Positions 49,305 to 60,205 of a stretch of DNA of 64,000 nt are shown here, in pieces. Below the pieces are notes generated by a model that saw only the letters and a program-made list of their open reading frames with translations, was not told the origin of the DNA and did not search any database. The translations under genes were made by a program, and so were the position numbers. Where the stretch lies: contig JACMZG010001913.1 in NCBI GenBank assembly GCA_018340805.1, forward strand, positions 16,379,533-16,443,532. Reading direction: 5' to 3'. Numbering within the stretch: position 1 is the stretch's first letter; every line of letters starts with the position of its first letter. This DNA is from Microvelia longipes. Its lineage: Eukaryota > Arthropoda > Insecta > Hemiptera > Veliidae.

Positions 49305-49615
49305 TTATGAAATTTTGGCGTAGAGGTCCACTAGCCGGGCTATTTTTTTCTAAATGCGCGCTTTCTTGCTTATCAATCGAATGTTTGCTTAATTTTTCGC
49401 TTAATAATTAATAACCTGAGCAGTTACGTCACAACTTATTATTTTTTTTTTAAAGAAAATGAGCTTAAAACAGTATCATAGGCTGAGCTTTAAATGAGTG
49501 CAAATATTGTGCCGTCAAGTGTATAATCTATGGGATAAATATTGCGCACTTTCATTGAAAAATTAAATAACTAGTTGTAACGCTACTGCTCAGGTTATTA
49601 AATATTTTTGGGGGC
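49305..49615 (+). repeat. Dispersed repeat related to the 33-kb foldback and to family D
   Basis: TTTGGCGTAGAGGTCCACTA, AACCTGAGCAGTTACG and GAGCTTTAAATGAGTGCAAA, ending GCTACTGCTCAGGTTATTAA. The last 140 bp match 23450-23590. Confidence 0.7.
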
Positions 49616-50016
49616 TCCTATCTGCCGGAGCCCCTCGGAATGCGGGCCCTTGCGGGCCCACACACGTCTCTGAGAACGATCAACCCTAGTTTGGGTCATT
49701 CTTCTTAGTTAATCCCTCTCTTCTACTCCTAAAACTTTAATTAAGGTATATTGACAGCTCTATTCGGTTACATTACACTTGTTCGTTACTTAAAACTATG
49801 AATCTTTAATTTCTTGAACTTGGTAATACATTATAAACTTAAAATAAAACGTTTAACTTAAAACTATGAATCTTTTGGTAATACATTATAAACTTAAATT
49901 AAAACTTTTAACTTAAAACTATGTATTGTTTAGCAATACATTATAAATTTAATATTTACACGGGATCTAGTTTATTGGCTTTTTTTAATATAATTTTGAA
50001 CTTAAAAAAATGAGAA
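49616..50016. repeat. GC-rich patch and tandem repeat
   Basis: After a GC-rich patch (GGGCCCTTGCGGGCCC, 49645), 49788-49955 holds three decayed units of TTAAAACTATGAATCTTT plus GGTAATACATTATAAACTTA (60-75 bp period). Confidence 0.75.
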
Positions 50017-50090
50017 TGCACCGACCAGGAGTCGAACCTGGGTCCTCCGCAATTAAACAAGCAGAGATTCTACCGTTAAACTATCGATGC
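50017..50090 (-). tRNA. tRNA-Gly(GCC)-like gene with enlarged anticodon loop, possibly a pseudogene
   Basis: 74 nt on the minus strand. The acceptor stem GCATCGA/TCGGTGC pairs over 7 bp with one G-U. D arm GTTTAACGGTAGAAT. T arm CCAGG TTCGACT CCTGG is perfect. The body matches metazoan tRNA-Gly(GCC) closely. The anticodon stem CTCTGC/GCGGAG pairs, but the loop is 10 nt (TTGTTTAATT) instead of 7 and has no GCC. So either the anticodon loop has been altered and the gene is a pseudogene, or it is an unusual tRNA. No SINE body is attached. A T-run terminator (rc of AAAAAAA at 50004-50010) lies just downstream. Confidence 0.7.
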
Positions 50091-51285
50091 TTGGATGCTA
50101 TTTCTAAAACGAAAAGAGCTATTTAAAAGTGTTTGGTATCCTTATGTTAAAATTATACTGTCCCGACTCAACACCAACCTTACGTTTAAAATAACTCGAG
50201 TCTAGAACAGACATTATTTTTTATGAATCTGGGTGTTACCCAACCACACTCCTCCTTGTATACACGGTGTCGGTTGACTATGTAATACATGGGTGTATTG
50301 CGTTCTTAGTGTTGTCTCACATTAAAGGCGTTCTTTAGATAGGTTAAGGTTAAATTTACACTTGAGTTTAATTAACCGTATGGGCGGACTTAAGGGGGAG
50401 GGGAGGAATTTCAGACAAGGTGAGAATATTATTAAACTCTATAAATTTACCGCTGGATTTCATAGTTGTCCTGTGTTACTATAGTACGACACGCGGCTAA
50501 ATTCAGTTGACAGTGTGGGAAAATAATCTGAGGGAGCCAATGAAGTTATTCCTGGATGTTAAACCACGCCCTCAATTTTAAATCAGGCAAACCTTATCGG
50601 TTCCTCAACACTATTTTCCCACGCTCTCATCTGATTTTAGCCATGTTTCGTACTATAAAATAGGTTAAATACTTTATATCTAACTAATTTTAACAGTTTT
50701 TTCAATAATTCAGTATTAGTTGTTTAATAGTAATGCAAATAATTATTTTAATGAATTAGTTACATTATAAATAGTTATTCCATTATTCTTGTGGCTGAAC
50801 AAGAACTGTAAATAATTTACCTGATGAGCGCTAAAGGTTTTTTTCTCTATAGCTTTTTACATTGTATTATTTTTATTATTACCGAATCTGTCAAAACTAT
50901 ACATAAATAATTTCTTCGAAAATACACTAAATTAAGATTGTGTGCGAAATAATGTCTAATAAACCTATGTAAAAATCGAAGGATTTTTGGTCGGGCACCA
51001 GTAACATATCATTACTATCAGCACGATCTATGGAGGGTTGAGGGAACCTATAGTTTTATAAAATCTCTACTAGAATGCGCTGAATGTACTATTTCAAGTT
51101 TTTCTTACCAAATACAACTACAGTATATTTTTTGCTACATGATACATGTTTGATTATTTATTTATTATAGTACGAAAAATAGATACATTGAGTCCAATAC
51201 ATATTTATTGTTATAGTGTTAAAACACAAAAAACGAAAAAACATACGTAATGAATTGTAAAAAATGAAACAAAAATATAATGATG
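50091..51285. other. No gene recognised
   Basis: A CCTGATGAGCGCTAAAGG motif near 50820, followed by a T/ATT-rich tail, resembles SINE tails at 3.0 and 42.2 kb. Otherwise nothing. Confidence 0.5.
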
Positions 51286-51413
<128 letters not shown>

Positions 51414-51769
51414 TGAGGTATGTATGTATATTGAGCTGTTTATTCGGGATACTCCCTTTCAAAAATGTACTTCCACTCATAAGCTCATTTTTCTTCCATA
51501 ATTCGCGAAAATCAATGTAACTCTCATTGCAATTATTACAATAGTAATTATTAATTAGTATATTACATTATTACATATTATATTATTATTACATTATATA
51601 CATATTACATTACATTATTAATTAGTATATCTGTGTGTGTACGAGATTTTTGTGTCCTAGACGTGTCTATGGGAAAATTTGCTAAAACTAAATCCCATTT
51701 ACGGCCTTAACTATTGATAACATGATTATATTTTAGTATTAAGGAGTTTCTTGAGCTTATAGGTGTAAA

Positions 51770-52125
51770 TTCTGCTGGTGATTTCGATAGATGTTGCACC
51801 ATAGAAATATTGATAATCATAACTATAATACTAGATATAACCATATGCTAATAGTACCTCACTGTAGACTTCATAAAACTTTTAATTCGCCTAAAATAGT
51901 TGCCATTAAAATGTATAATTGCCTGAAGCCTAAAACTCAAAACTTAGAGTTAACAGCATTCGCTAAGCAAATAAAAACATATTGATTACGGAAGCTTTTT
52001 ATTCTATAAACGATTTTATAAATAATTGTTTTGTAATTAAGTTAAGATTTTGACTCAGAGACACAATTGTAATTTTACTTTTGTAATTTTATGTAACTCT
52101 TAGAAAATAAATAAATAAAAATAAA
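51770..52125 (+). pseudogene. LINE ORF2 C-terminus with 3' tail, copy 3
   Basis: The frame at 51791-51985 encodes NYNTRYNHMLIVPHCRLHKT, then AIKMYNCLKPKTQNL and FAKQIKTY. This is the characteristic C-terminal tail of many LINE reverse transcriptases (N-T-R, P-x-x-R-L-x-K-T, I-K-x-Y-N-x-L). Homology continues after a one-base shift as ITEAFYSINDFINN (about 51985-52026). A 3' UTR with TGTAATTTTATGTAACTCT and an AAATAAATAAATAAAAATAA-type tail ends near 52130. Everything upstream is truncated. Confidence 0.8.
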
Positions 52126-52243
52126 ATAAATAAGATGTTCATCAGATTCATTTTATTTGAGTGAAGGTAAGTTAAAATCGGCAAATATGAGTTGCTTATT
52201 AACTCGAGTAGGATTAGGGTCGTAACAAGTAATGACCTTAATC

Positions 52244-53566
52244 CAGGGGCGGACTGGCCATTGAGGACGAGGGCGGCAGCCCTCCTTGGGCCCCCTCGGC
52301 CAAAAATAAACTTAAAGAAAAAACAACGAAAAAAAATCAATAGTTGATATATTCATAACACAAGAGTCAAAAGGGCCCAATACTCAAAAGTAGGGCCTAA
52401 AACGCTCCTAGAGACAAATGTTTTAAAAATACTTAAATATTCTTTATCTAAATTTAGGTCCTTAAAGGCCCCCATTTTTTATACTTGGGCCATTAAAGGT
52501 CCCAAAAGGAAGACTAATGCCTTGAGGGGCCCTTAACATGATCAGGGCCCTGCAGCAGTATGAGCGGGCCCTAAAGATTAAACATTGTTCAATCAAAATA
52601 GTTGAGTTTAAAATTGCATTTAAATGAATAAACTTAGTCTTATTCCAAACTTAAGTCTGAGTTTATTTTATTCTTACTTCTGTATTTATGCTTAAGTTTA
52701 TTATTCTTCTGTATTTTATTTACTTCATTTATTTTATTCTTACTTCTGTATTTTATTTTAAGTTTATTTATTCTGTTTACTTATCTTTCTGTATTTATTT
52801 ACTTAAGTTTATTTTATTCTTACTTCTGTATTTTATTTACTTCAGTTTATTTTATTCTTACTTCTGTATTTTTATTTACTTAAGTTTATTTTATTCTTAC
52901 TTCTGTATTTTATTTACTTTTTATTTTATCTTACTTCTTAGTTTATTTTATTCTTACTTCTGTATTTTATTTACTTAAGTTTATTTTATTCTTACTTCTG
53001 TATTTTATTTACTTAAGTTTATTTTATTCTTACTTCTGTATTTTATTCTTAAGTTTATTTTATTTCTTACTTCTTAAGTTTATTTTATTCTTATTCTGTA
53101 TTTTATTTACTTAAGTTATTTTATTCTTACTTCTGTATTTATTTACTTAAGTTTATTTTATTCTTACTTCTGTATTTTATTTACTTAAGTTTATTTTATT
53201 CTTACTTCTGTATTTTATTTACTTAAGTTTATTTTATTCTTACCTCTGTATTTTATTTACTTAAGTTTATTTTATTCTAATTCTGTATTTATTTACTTAA
53301 GTTTATTTTATTCTTACTTCTGTATTTTATTTACTTAAGTTTATTTTAATTTATTTAAATAAAATAAAATCATTTGATTTAATTTTAATAAATAAATTAA
53401 AGTTAAATAAATTAAATTAAGCTTGCTATAATCATTAATACTACTTTAAATGTAGACCCCTCTGAGAAGCAATATAGGACCCCCCCCCCATTGGGCCCTT
53501 GAGATGTAGGTTTGGGCCCTTTTAGACCAAACCCTCATCGGGCTTTTTTGGCTCTGTCCGCCACTG
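52244..53566. mobile_element. hAT-like non-autonomous element, 1.3 kb
   Basis: Ends CAGGGGCGGACTGGCC and (inverted) CAGTGGCGGACAGAGCC, the CAGNGGCGG type common in hAT terminal inverted repeats. The 8 bp outside each end are CCTTAATC (52236-52243) and CCTTAAGA (53567-53574), six of eight matching, which fits the 8-bp hAT target-site duplication after some decay. The inside has GGGCCC-rich segments near both ends and a large minisatellite. There is no transposase. Confidence 0.75.
52640..53345. repeat. Minisatellite, 37-bp unit, about 19 copies
   Basis: Unit TTACTTAAGTTTATTTTATT plus CTTACTTCTGTATTTTA. Some units are shortened. It occupies the centre of the hAT-like element. The open frame across part of it is not a gene. 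Confidence 0.95.
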
Positions 53567-53704
53567 CCTTAAGACTATTCGTCTGTCATCTTCTTTTGGC
53601 GGGTTTTAAAATAAATTTAGGCTAAGGGAAATATTTCATAAAAAATCATATTATTTTCTCTTTCCAGACTCTGATAATAGAAGGGTAAAGTTACAATAAA
53701 CTAT

Positions 53705-54600
53705 TTTTGTCAATTCCTTATTATTTGTGCATATTTCATTAAACAGTCAGAGGTAAACTTAGGTATGACTCTAGAACCAATCCATAGCCCTTTGATAATA
53801 TAATTCCTTTGGCCATGTCTTTCTAGGAATGTTTTTTGGTAATAATTAAGGCACTCGACGTAAGTTTTCTTTTTTTCACGATGGACTTTTATACCTTGGT
53901 TTAAATCATTATTTGGTGGGTAACCAGGTAAAAGAGTGCCATTATTTTCATATCTAAGGGAAGGGTCTATCACCAATGCGTCTTTACTATTATCTTTAAA
54001 AGCACTAATGTCAGCATACCTAGTAGAGCTGTGCGAATCAATGCTATAAACATTATCGTAGCAAGTATACCCCTTTTGCTTCGTTAAGGCAATGATTTTA
54101 TGTTTGACATTTTGGTGGCGACAAGTTACAAAGAGCATGTTATTTGGAAAATTACCTAGCACATGTGCTGGTGTTTCAGTCTCTCTGCTGCATCGGTGGC
54201 AGAGGAGTCCTAACTCTCCTGTTGACTGGGTACAACTTGTTGATACACCACGAAGGGAGCATAATTGACATTCAGTTTGATTTCATTGGTCCACTCTGAT
54301 CCAGTAAGTATCTGTCTATTGCTGATAAATTCATTGAATTTCGTTTTAAAATTACTGATATCAGCATTATGGAGAGTTTGTTTAAATTGACACGTTGTAG
54401 ATGGTATGGGGTTATTGATGTTAAAACCTAAAATACTGATATCAACAGTTTTACCTTTAATAATGCTATCACTCTCGACCCATTCAACATCAACTGCACT
54501 ATTAATAATTTGCTGTGATGGGTGATTATTTAAATTGTGAGCTACATTTGTAATAAAAGCATTCTGTTTTCGGCCGTTTTACGAGATATCACAATTTTTT
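53705..54600 (-). pseudogene. R2-like retrotransposon C-terminus (zinc knuckle and restriction-like endonuclease)
   Basis: Minus strand. From about 54570: AVDVEWVESDSIIKGKT, ILGFNINNPIPSTTCQF, ADISNFKTKFNEFISNRQI, KLNVNYAPF; then a frameshift to LCHRCSRETETPAHVLGNF, and the endonuclease frame 54162-53710 with CRHQNVKHKII, STRYADISAFKDNS and ALVIDPSLRYENN, ending ...GLWIGSRVIP. The order of thumb, Cys/His knuckle and a restriction-like endonuclease with D and IDP motifs is that of R2/NeSL-type LINEs, which cut at specific sites and prime reverse transcription there. The expected fourth knuckle ligand (Cys after H-x4) is Phe. RT palm absent. Confidence 0.8.
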
Positions 54601-54687
54601 GGCCAACAAAAGGTTTTTCAACTACCACAGGATTCCAATAGTTTAAAAAATACACAGTGAAAGTTAGATGTAAAGATTTTATTTTTT

Positions 54688-54950
54688 TTAAACCGAGTCT
54701 GGTTTTGTCTCTTTGTTTTGATTAAGTAAGTTGATAAGGTTTCCATTTTCAGAACTAAATAAGTACAGATTGCGCATTCTAGTGGATTTTTGTTGAAGCT
54801 TAGTTTCTGAAGGATTTAACACAGAATGCACTGGTTGTATTACATTTTCGATCAAATTATTATTTACTATTCTATTTGGATTAAGACAAAAAAGTAGTAG
54901 TTGTGTAACTACTACTTCTTTGTAAAGCTTAGGACTCTGCTCTAACCATG
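54688..54950 (-). pseudogene. Open coding segment upstream of the R2-like remnant
   Basis: A minus-strand frame of about 85 codons without a start Met (SWLEQSPKLYKEVVVTQLLL, then NPNRIVNNNLIENVIQ, RMRNLYLFSSENGN) ends at a TAA near 54688. A further fragment NPVVVEKPFVGQKIVISRK (about 54640-54575) links it to the R2-like coding region. Same orientation and spacing suggest it is part of the same element, but I do not recognise the domain. Confidence 0.45.
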
Positions 54951-54957
54951 ATGTGTT

Positions 54958-55382
54958 GTAACAGGGGCTAGCTACAATGATGTATTAGGACTAACAGGGC
55001 CTTGCTACAATGATGTATTAGGACTAGCAGGGGCTAACAGGGTCTAGCTACAATGATGTATTAGGACTAGCAGGGGCTAACAGGGTCTAGCTACAATGAT
55101 GTATTAGGACTAACAGGGGCTTGCTACAATGATGTATTAGGACTAGCAGGGGCTAACAAGCTACAATGATGTATTAGGACTAACAGGGGCTTGCTACAAT
55201 GATGTATTAGGATAGAGGGGCTAACAGGGTCTAGCTTACAATGATGTTAGGACTAGCAGGGGCTAACAGGGTCTAGCTACAATGATGTAGTAGGACTAGC
55301 AGGGGCTAACAGGGGCTAGCTACAATGATGTATTAGGACTAGCAGGGGCTAACTAGCAGGGCTAACAGGGTCTAAGCTACAA
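54958..55382. repeat. Minisatellite with two alternating unit lengths
   Basis: The core CTAGCTACAATGATGTATTA is followed by GGACTAGCAGGGGCTAACAG, with units of about 35 and 50 bp depending on whether the GGGGCTAACAGGGTCTAG segment is present. About ten units. It abuts the 5' side of the R2-like segment. Confidence 0.9.
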
Positions 55383-57917
55383 TTGTAGAATTGTTTTATT
55401 GGTTATTCAAACTTTTTAAAATTAGTTTTTATAATTTTGTTTGAATTTTGGCGCCATTGCGCTTTTGCAGGTTTGCTTGTCTTAATTTAGGTATTTTTGT
55501 CTTTTTTTAAGTTGGTAGCACTGTTTTCCTTTGTAGGGAAGGGAGGTGTAACCAGTGAGAAGGTTCTGTTTGGCCAAAGTTTGGGCCATGTGCTAAGTTT
55601 TGGTTGAGACAAAGTTGTAGTCAATTACGGCCCCAACTTAGTTGGATTAAGGTTGCCAGATCATTAATAGTGGATTGTTAGCTCTATTGTGGTAGGAGTT
55701 AAGTTACCTGGTTTTTCCTGTTTGCTGTAGTTGTGGTTGGCTGAGTGTGCCTATTTCTTAGGGCATTGTTGCTGCTAGTATATTGGTGACTGACCAATAA
55801 TTTAGTGAACTGTGCTGCTGTCAGGTTAGACCCAACCAGTTTAGTTGTGGGTAATCCCAGCATAAGATCTGCTGTGGGTTATAGCATTTCTCCTAACAAA
55901 CCTTCCTCTACCCTTCACCATCACCACCACCTCTTTTGCGGTGGGCACTAGAAGTTTGGTGCCCATTCGCCACCTATTTTTCTTTTCTTTTATTTATTAT
56001 TTTAATATATCATGTAAGCCCAGTAGTATGGTTAGGGCAGACAGAAGACTGTCTGCAGGATACTATTGTAAGGGGCCCCAGGATCCTAATACTAACAGAT
56101 TTTGTGTAATTAGGTTCATTTATAATTTATTAGTTACTTGTTTAGTTTATACTTACCTATTAAGTAATCTTGAATACTTACAGATTAGATCATTTCATTT
56201 TTATGGCCATAGGGCCCATAGACGTTCATTTAGATTTCTTTTTATTTAAGCAATAATTCATTCAGCTTATATTATTTTATTTATGTACTGGGCAAGATCT
56301 ATTTACGTTTTGTACATAATTTATGCCACAGTACACAATTTATCAAGCATATTTGCTTTTTATTGGCTTACTAGGATTAAGTACCTTACCTGTCACTTTA
56401 AGATATTTGTGGGCCTTAAAAAGGCCTTCCCTTCCTAGAGTCTGTGGCGTGCTTACCTTTTTCTCTTTTCCTACCCATCCTTACTTTGGATTCTCCATTT
56501 TCCAAAGGGTCTGGCCTCTGTTCGTCTAGTAAATATTGTTTACCTTTTTGTGTTTTATTACCTTACCTCTTCCCTGGTTCAGACTTACCGATGTTTTCAC
56601 AAATGGAGTGGCGCCTATAAAATTACCGTCTTTCAAGATCTGGTTAATGTATAGTTGGAAATGGTTAATCTTAACCACGGCCTATTAGTGTTACCGACTG
56701 AGTTGGGCATAACCTTGCAACCTTATAGTTCCCTTTTGGGCTATATAATAGATTAGCGCCCATGACGTGGGGTCAGAAATTTTGGTGTAGATTATTTGCC
56801 AACAGTAGTTCTAAATTTTAGTTCGAATCTTGGTCTGGTTGTTTAGGCTTCAAATCACATGAGTGATATCGTGGTGACTGACGATACTGATAAAGTGATA
56901 AGGCTAATGATTTTAAAATAATAAATATATTTCACTGGCAAGAATAATTTATTGCACTTACCTTATTTGTAATTTAATATACATAATAGAAAAATATTTA
57001 TTTAATTTTAAAATCACTTTTTGTCACTTGAAATCCGAGTACTTTTGTACATCGTATTTCTTTATCACTTTAACAGAGTTCTTGAGTTTTCCACGACTTC
57101 ATCTGGTGATTTTCTTGTCTAATATTTATTTCTGGTGGTGTAAGAAAGTAATAAACTGGATTTATTTAATCTTTTTATTAAATTGATGAATATTTGTTAT
57201 AAAAACAAAACAGATTATTTGAGGTAGAGGGGTGATATGAACAGCTGTTTTAGAATTAGATTCTTCTTAATCTTCTTCTTTTTATTGTGATACTTTGTAC
57301 GACAACTAAATATGGCCGACAGTTTATCAGAATTATGAATATTGGAGAATACACCTTACTGAGAAGGGTTAGAATTGAATATAAAAATTGTTTTTATATT
57401 GTTTTTCACGATTTACATTCTTATTCGATTTTGTCGATCTCTTTTAGAGGATTTATTGATTTTATCCATTGTTTGGAGAGATTTTACTTACGTTATTATT
57501 TATTTTTACCGCCGAGCACAATTATTTTTATCTTATTTCATGCTCTTGGAATTTAATTTAGATTTATTTTTAGTTGGGTCTTAGAATTAAGTTTTGAGGG
57601 GGTATGAATGTGTGCGTGATTGAGATTCTTAGATCTTTAGTTAGTTTTAAGATAATTTTAATATTAGGGAGGCTGAGCGCTCAAAATTCTTGTAATTTAA
57701 ATTTTGAAATACAGGAAAACAGATTATTTTGTTCAAATTCTCATGCTTGAATGTATATTCATTTTTAATTTTATTTTAAATCAAGATAAAATTTATATAT
57801 TTTCGACAATAATTGATCATTTAAAATTCTTACGACATAAACATTGGAATCCACAGCTGGACAAGGGTAACCTAGAGATAACCACAGTACGGTTTGGTGT
57901 AACCTACTGATAAGAAC
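55383..57917. other. Unclassified 2.5 kb, no gene recognised
   Basis: Slightly higher G+C than the surroundings at 55430-56900, with short frames (55941-56249, 56323-56529, 57287-57556) that I cannot assign. It could include the untranslated part of a retroelement, but no LTR or RT motif is visible. Confidence 0.45.
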
Positions 57918-58792
57918 CATTTTCTAACAAAAGATTTTCCCCATGTATTAGCATAGGACAATTTTTTAGAGAGGTGTTTAATATAATTTATTGTATTTAA
58001 CTCTTGAAATGTTATGAAATCGAAAGTTGGACATCTATATTTACGTTAGGAAAGAAAACAAGTGTGGTTTGTTCGATTTTTCCGAATAAAATACGGTAGT
58101 GAAATGTGACCTTTTTTTTGTGCATTTTGGACTCTCCGTTTTTTGACTTTTTTTAATATAATTCATATTATTTAATCTCTTGGAATGTTCTGAAATCGAA
58201 AGTTGGACATCTTATTTCGAAAAGAAACAAAATGAGTGAGGTTTAGTAGATTTTTCTGAAATAAATACGGTAGTAAATCTAATGTTTTTGTTTACATTTT
58301 GCACTCGTTTGTTTCTGGGTGTTTTTGTACTATTTTTGACTTCTTATTAAGATAATATCGTATATTATGGTTTCAACGACAAAGGTAATTCGTTTATATT
58401 GAAAGAAGTATGTATATCAGCATTTGTGGTATGGAATATTAGTAACTTTGTTGATAAGTTGCTCGAGTCACTTCTGTACATTGATGCCGTGCATAATGTA
58501 TAAAATATACATTATATAAAAAAATATCGATATATAAAAATATATCGATATATAGTATTGATAACAGGGTGCACCGTATACCGAAGATTTACCAATTTAA
58601 GTGAAATGTCAACATCTTCTATTCATTTGTATAATCTAGAAGACGTGCATGCTAGATTTTTGTTAATTAATGAAGGATGCATGGAGACATTGGCACAAGT
58701 TGAATCAACTTCATGCATAAATAATTACTGTTGTAAGATGTCAATGTCATTTACTCAATTTATGTTAAAAACCAAATAATCTGTCAATATAT

Positions 58793-59195
58793 AACTGTGC
58801 AAGAGACACCTAGGAAATATAACAAGCAAAATGCAATACTACACCTGGGATTTGTTCCATCATTCGACATTTGTCTTCATTGATGGCTCTACATAACGTC
58901 ATGCCTCAAGTTTCGTCACGTTTAACTTATCAGGGTGCCGACGGAGCCTGAACTCACTGTAACCTTTGATTAAAATTCCAAAGAATATAATGTGAAGTAT
59001 TTACTAGAGATGAGTGGTGCTCTCTTACCACCATCATGCTTGGTAAGCAAAACATGTATCATTTGATACTACCGAGTTTTGAAAAACATGAATACTCCCA
59101 CAATATAACTGATCGAGAGACACCTAGGAAATTTAACTTGCAAAATGCAATGCTACAAATTATCTATGTTCATAAAATGATATTGTAATGTCAAA
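58793..59195. repeat. Family F copy inside the left arm
   Basis: TGTGCAAGAGACACCTAGGA, CGACGGAGCCTGAACTCACT, ACCATCATGCTTGGTAAGCA and TTTGATACTACCGAGTTTTG match 46424-46730, then a second GAGAGACACCTAGGAAATTT. The mirrored copy is at about 60815-61190 in the right arm, so the insertion preceded arm duplication. Confidence 0.85.
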
Positions 59196-60124
59196 CTTTA
59201 ATCAGAATCAAAACTTTAATCAGAACCGAATCGACTTTAATCAGATCAAGCGATTTGAATCAACTATCCACTCGATTATCTGTTGAGTCGACTGTCGACT
59301 CATATAAAATCGGTTTAAAAGTCAATTTGGCACATCACTATTGTATTTCTCATTAAAAGATCTGTTTATCTACAATTTCTACCCCCCCCCCCCCTCAGGC
59401 TTTGCCTTGTGGGTTACTTGTATACTTTTGTGTTAACTTTTTTTGTATTCCTTTTTCTTTTTGTTATGTATACTTGTAAATAAAGGAATTGTTCAAAAAC
59501 AACAGACTCATGACTACTCAATTTTTTTCTACAATTTAAACAGACTCATGATTGATATCTGCCCTATTTTTCGTTATCATGCATACATAAAAATTGGTAG
59601 GAATCGTCTCAAATTTCCTCTGAGACTTTTTTGTATTGGCACATTTCTAACCAATATAAAATTTATCAAATTGAAATTTTAGATGCTACTAGAATTCATA
59701 GGTGTTCTGCCACAAAAAAGATTGTAGACTGAAAGGATCAGTCATACCTACCTGTAATCAAATGCCAGATAGCTTCGTGGATCAGTAAATTGGTCATTTT
59801 GTAGTTTGTGATTATTAAACCTCTCATAAATTAAAGTCTAATATATAAATAAAAACCTGGCAAAGAGGAAGGTCCATGAAACTATAAAATGTGAATTACA
59901 TTAGAATCATATCTCAAGTTCATTAAATTTGCTATTTTACCGCAACAAAGAAACACGTATTCTATTTACCCTAAAATAATAATAATAATGCCCGTTTATA
60001 GCCTTTGTAGCCATCAGTGTAACCCTGCTGGGAACCACTACAGGTGGTAGTAGCAACCGTTAGCTCAATTGTATTTCAAAAATTGGCGGATAATATTATT
60101 AAACAATAATTTTCTATCAACTGA

Positions 60125-60205
60125 GAGCGGAACCTGGGATGGTGTCAAAGGTCAGTGTAAAGGAACTATCGCCTTAACACCTCGGCCACGGAGGCAGTAT
60201 CTATA
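60125..60205 (-). repeat. tRNA-like (Leu/Ser type) pseudogene or SINE head
   Basis: Minus strand CTGCCTCCGTGGCCGAGG, TGTTAAGGCGATAG (A-box region) and ATCCCAGGTTCCGCTCTC (B-box-like). No intact cloverleaf. It lies in the centre of the foldback structure. Confidence 0.4.

Noticed and set aside
57287..57584. Overlapping plus-strand frames as a membrane protein gene
   Set aside because: Hydrophobic residues follow from T-rich DNA; no start context, splice pattern or family resemblance.
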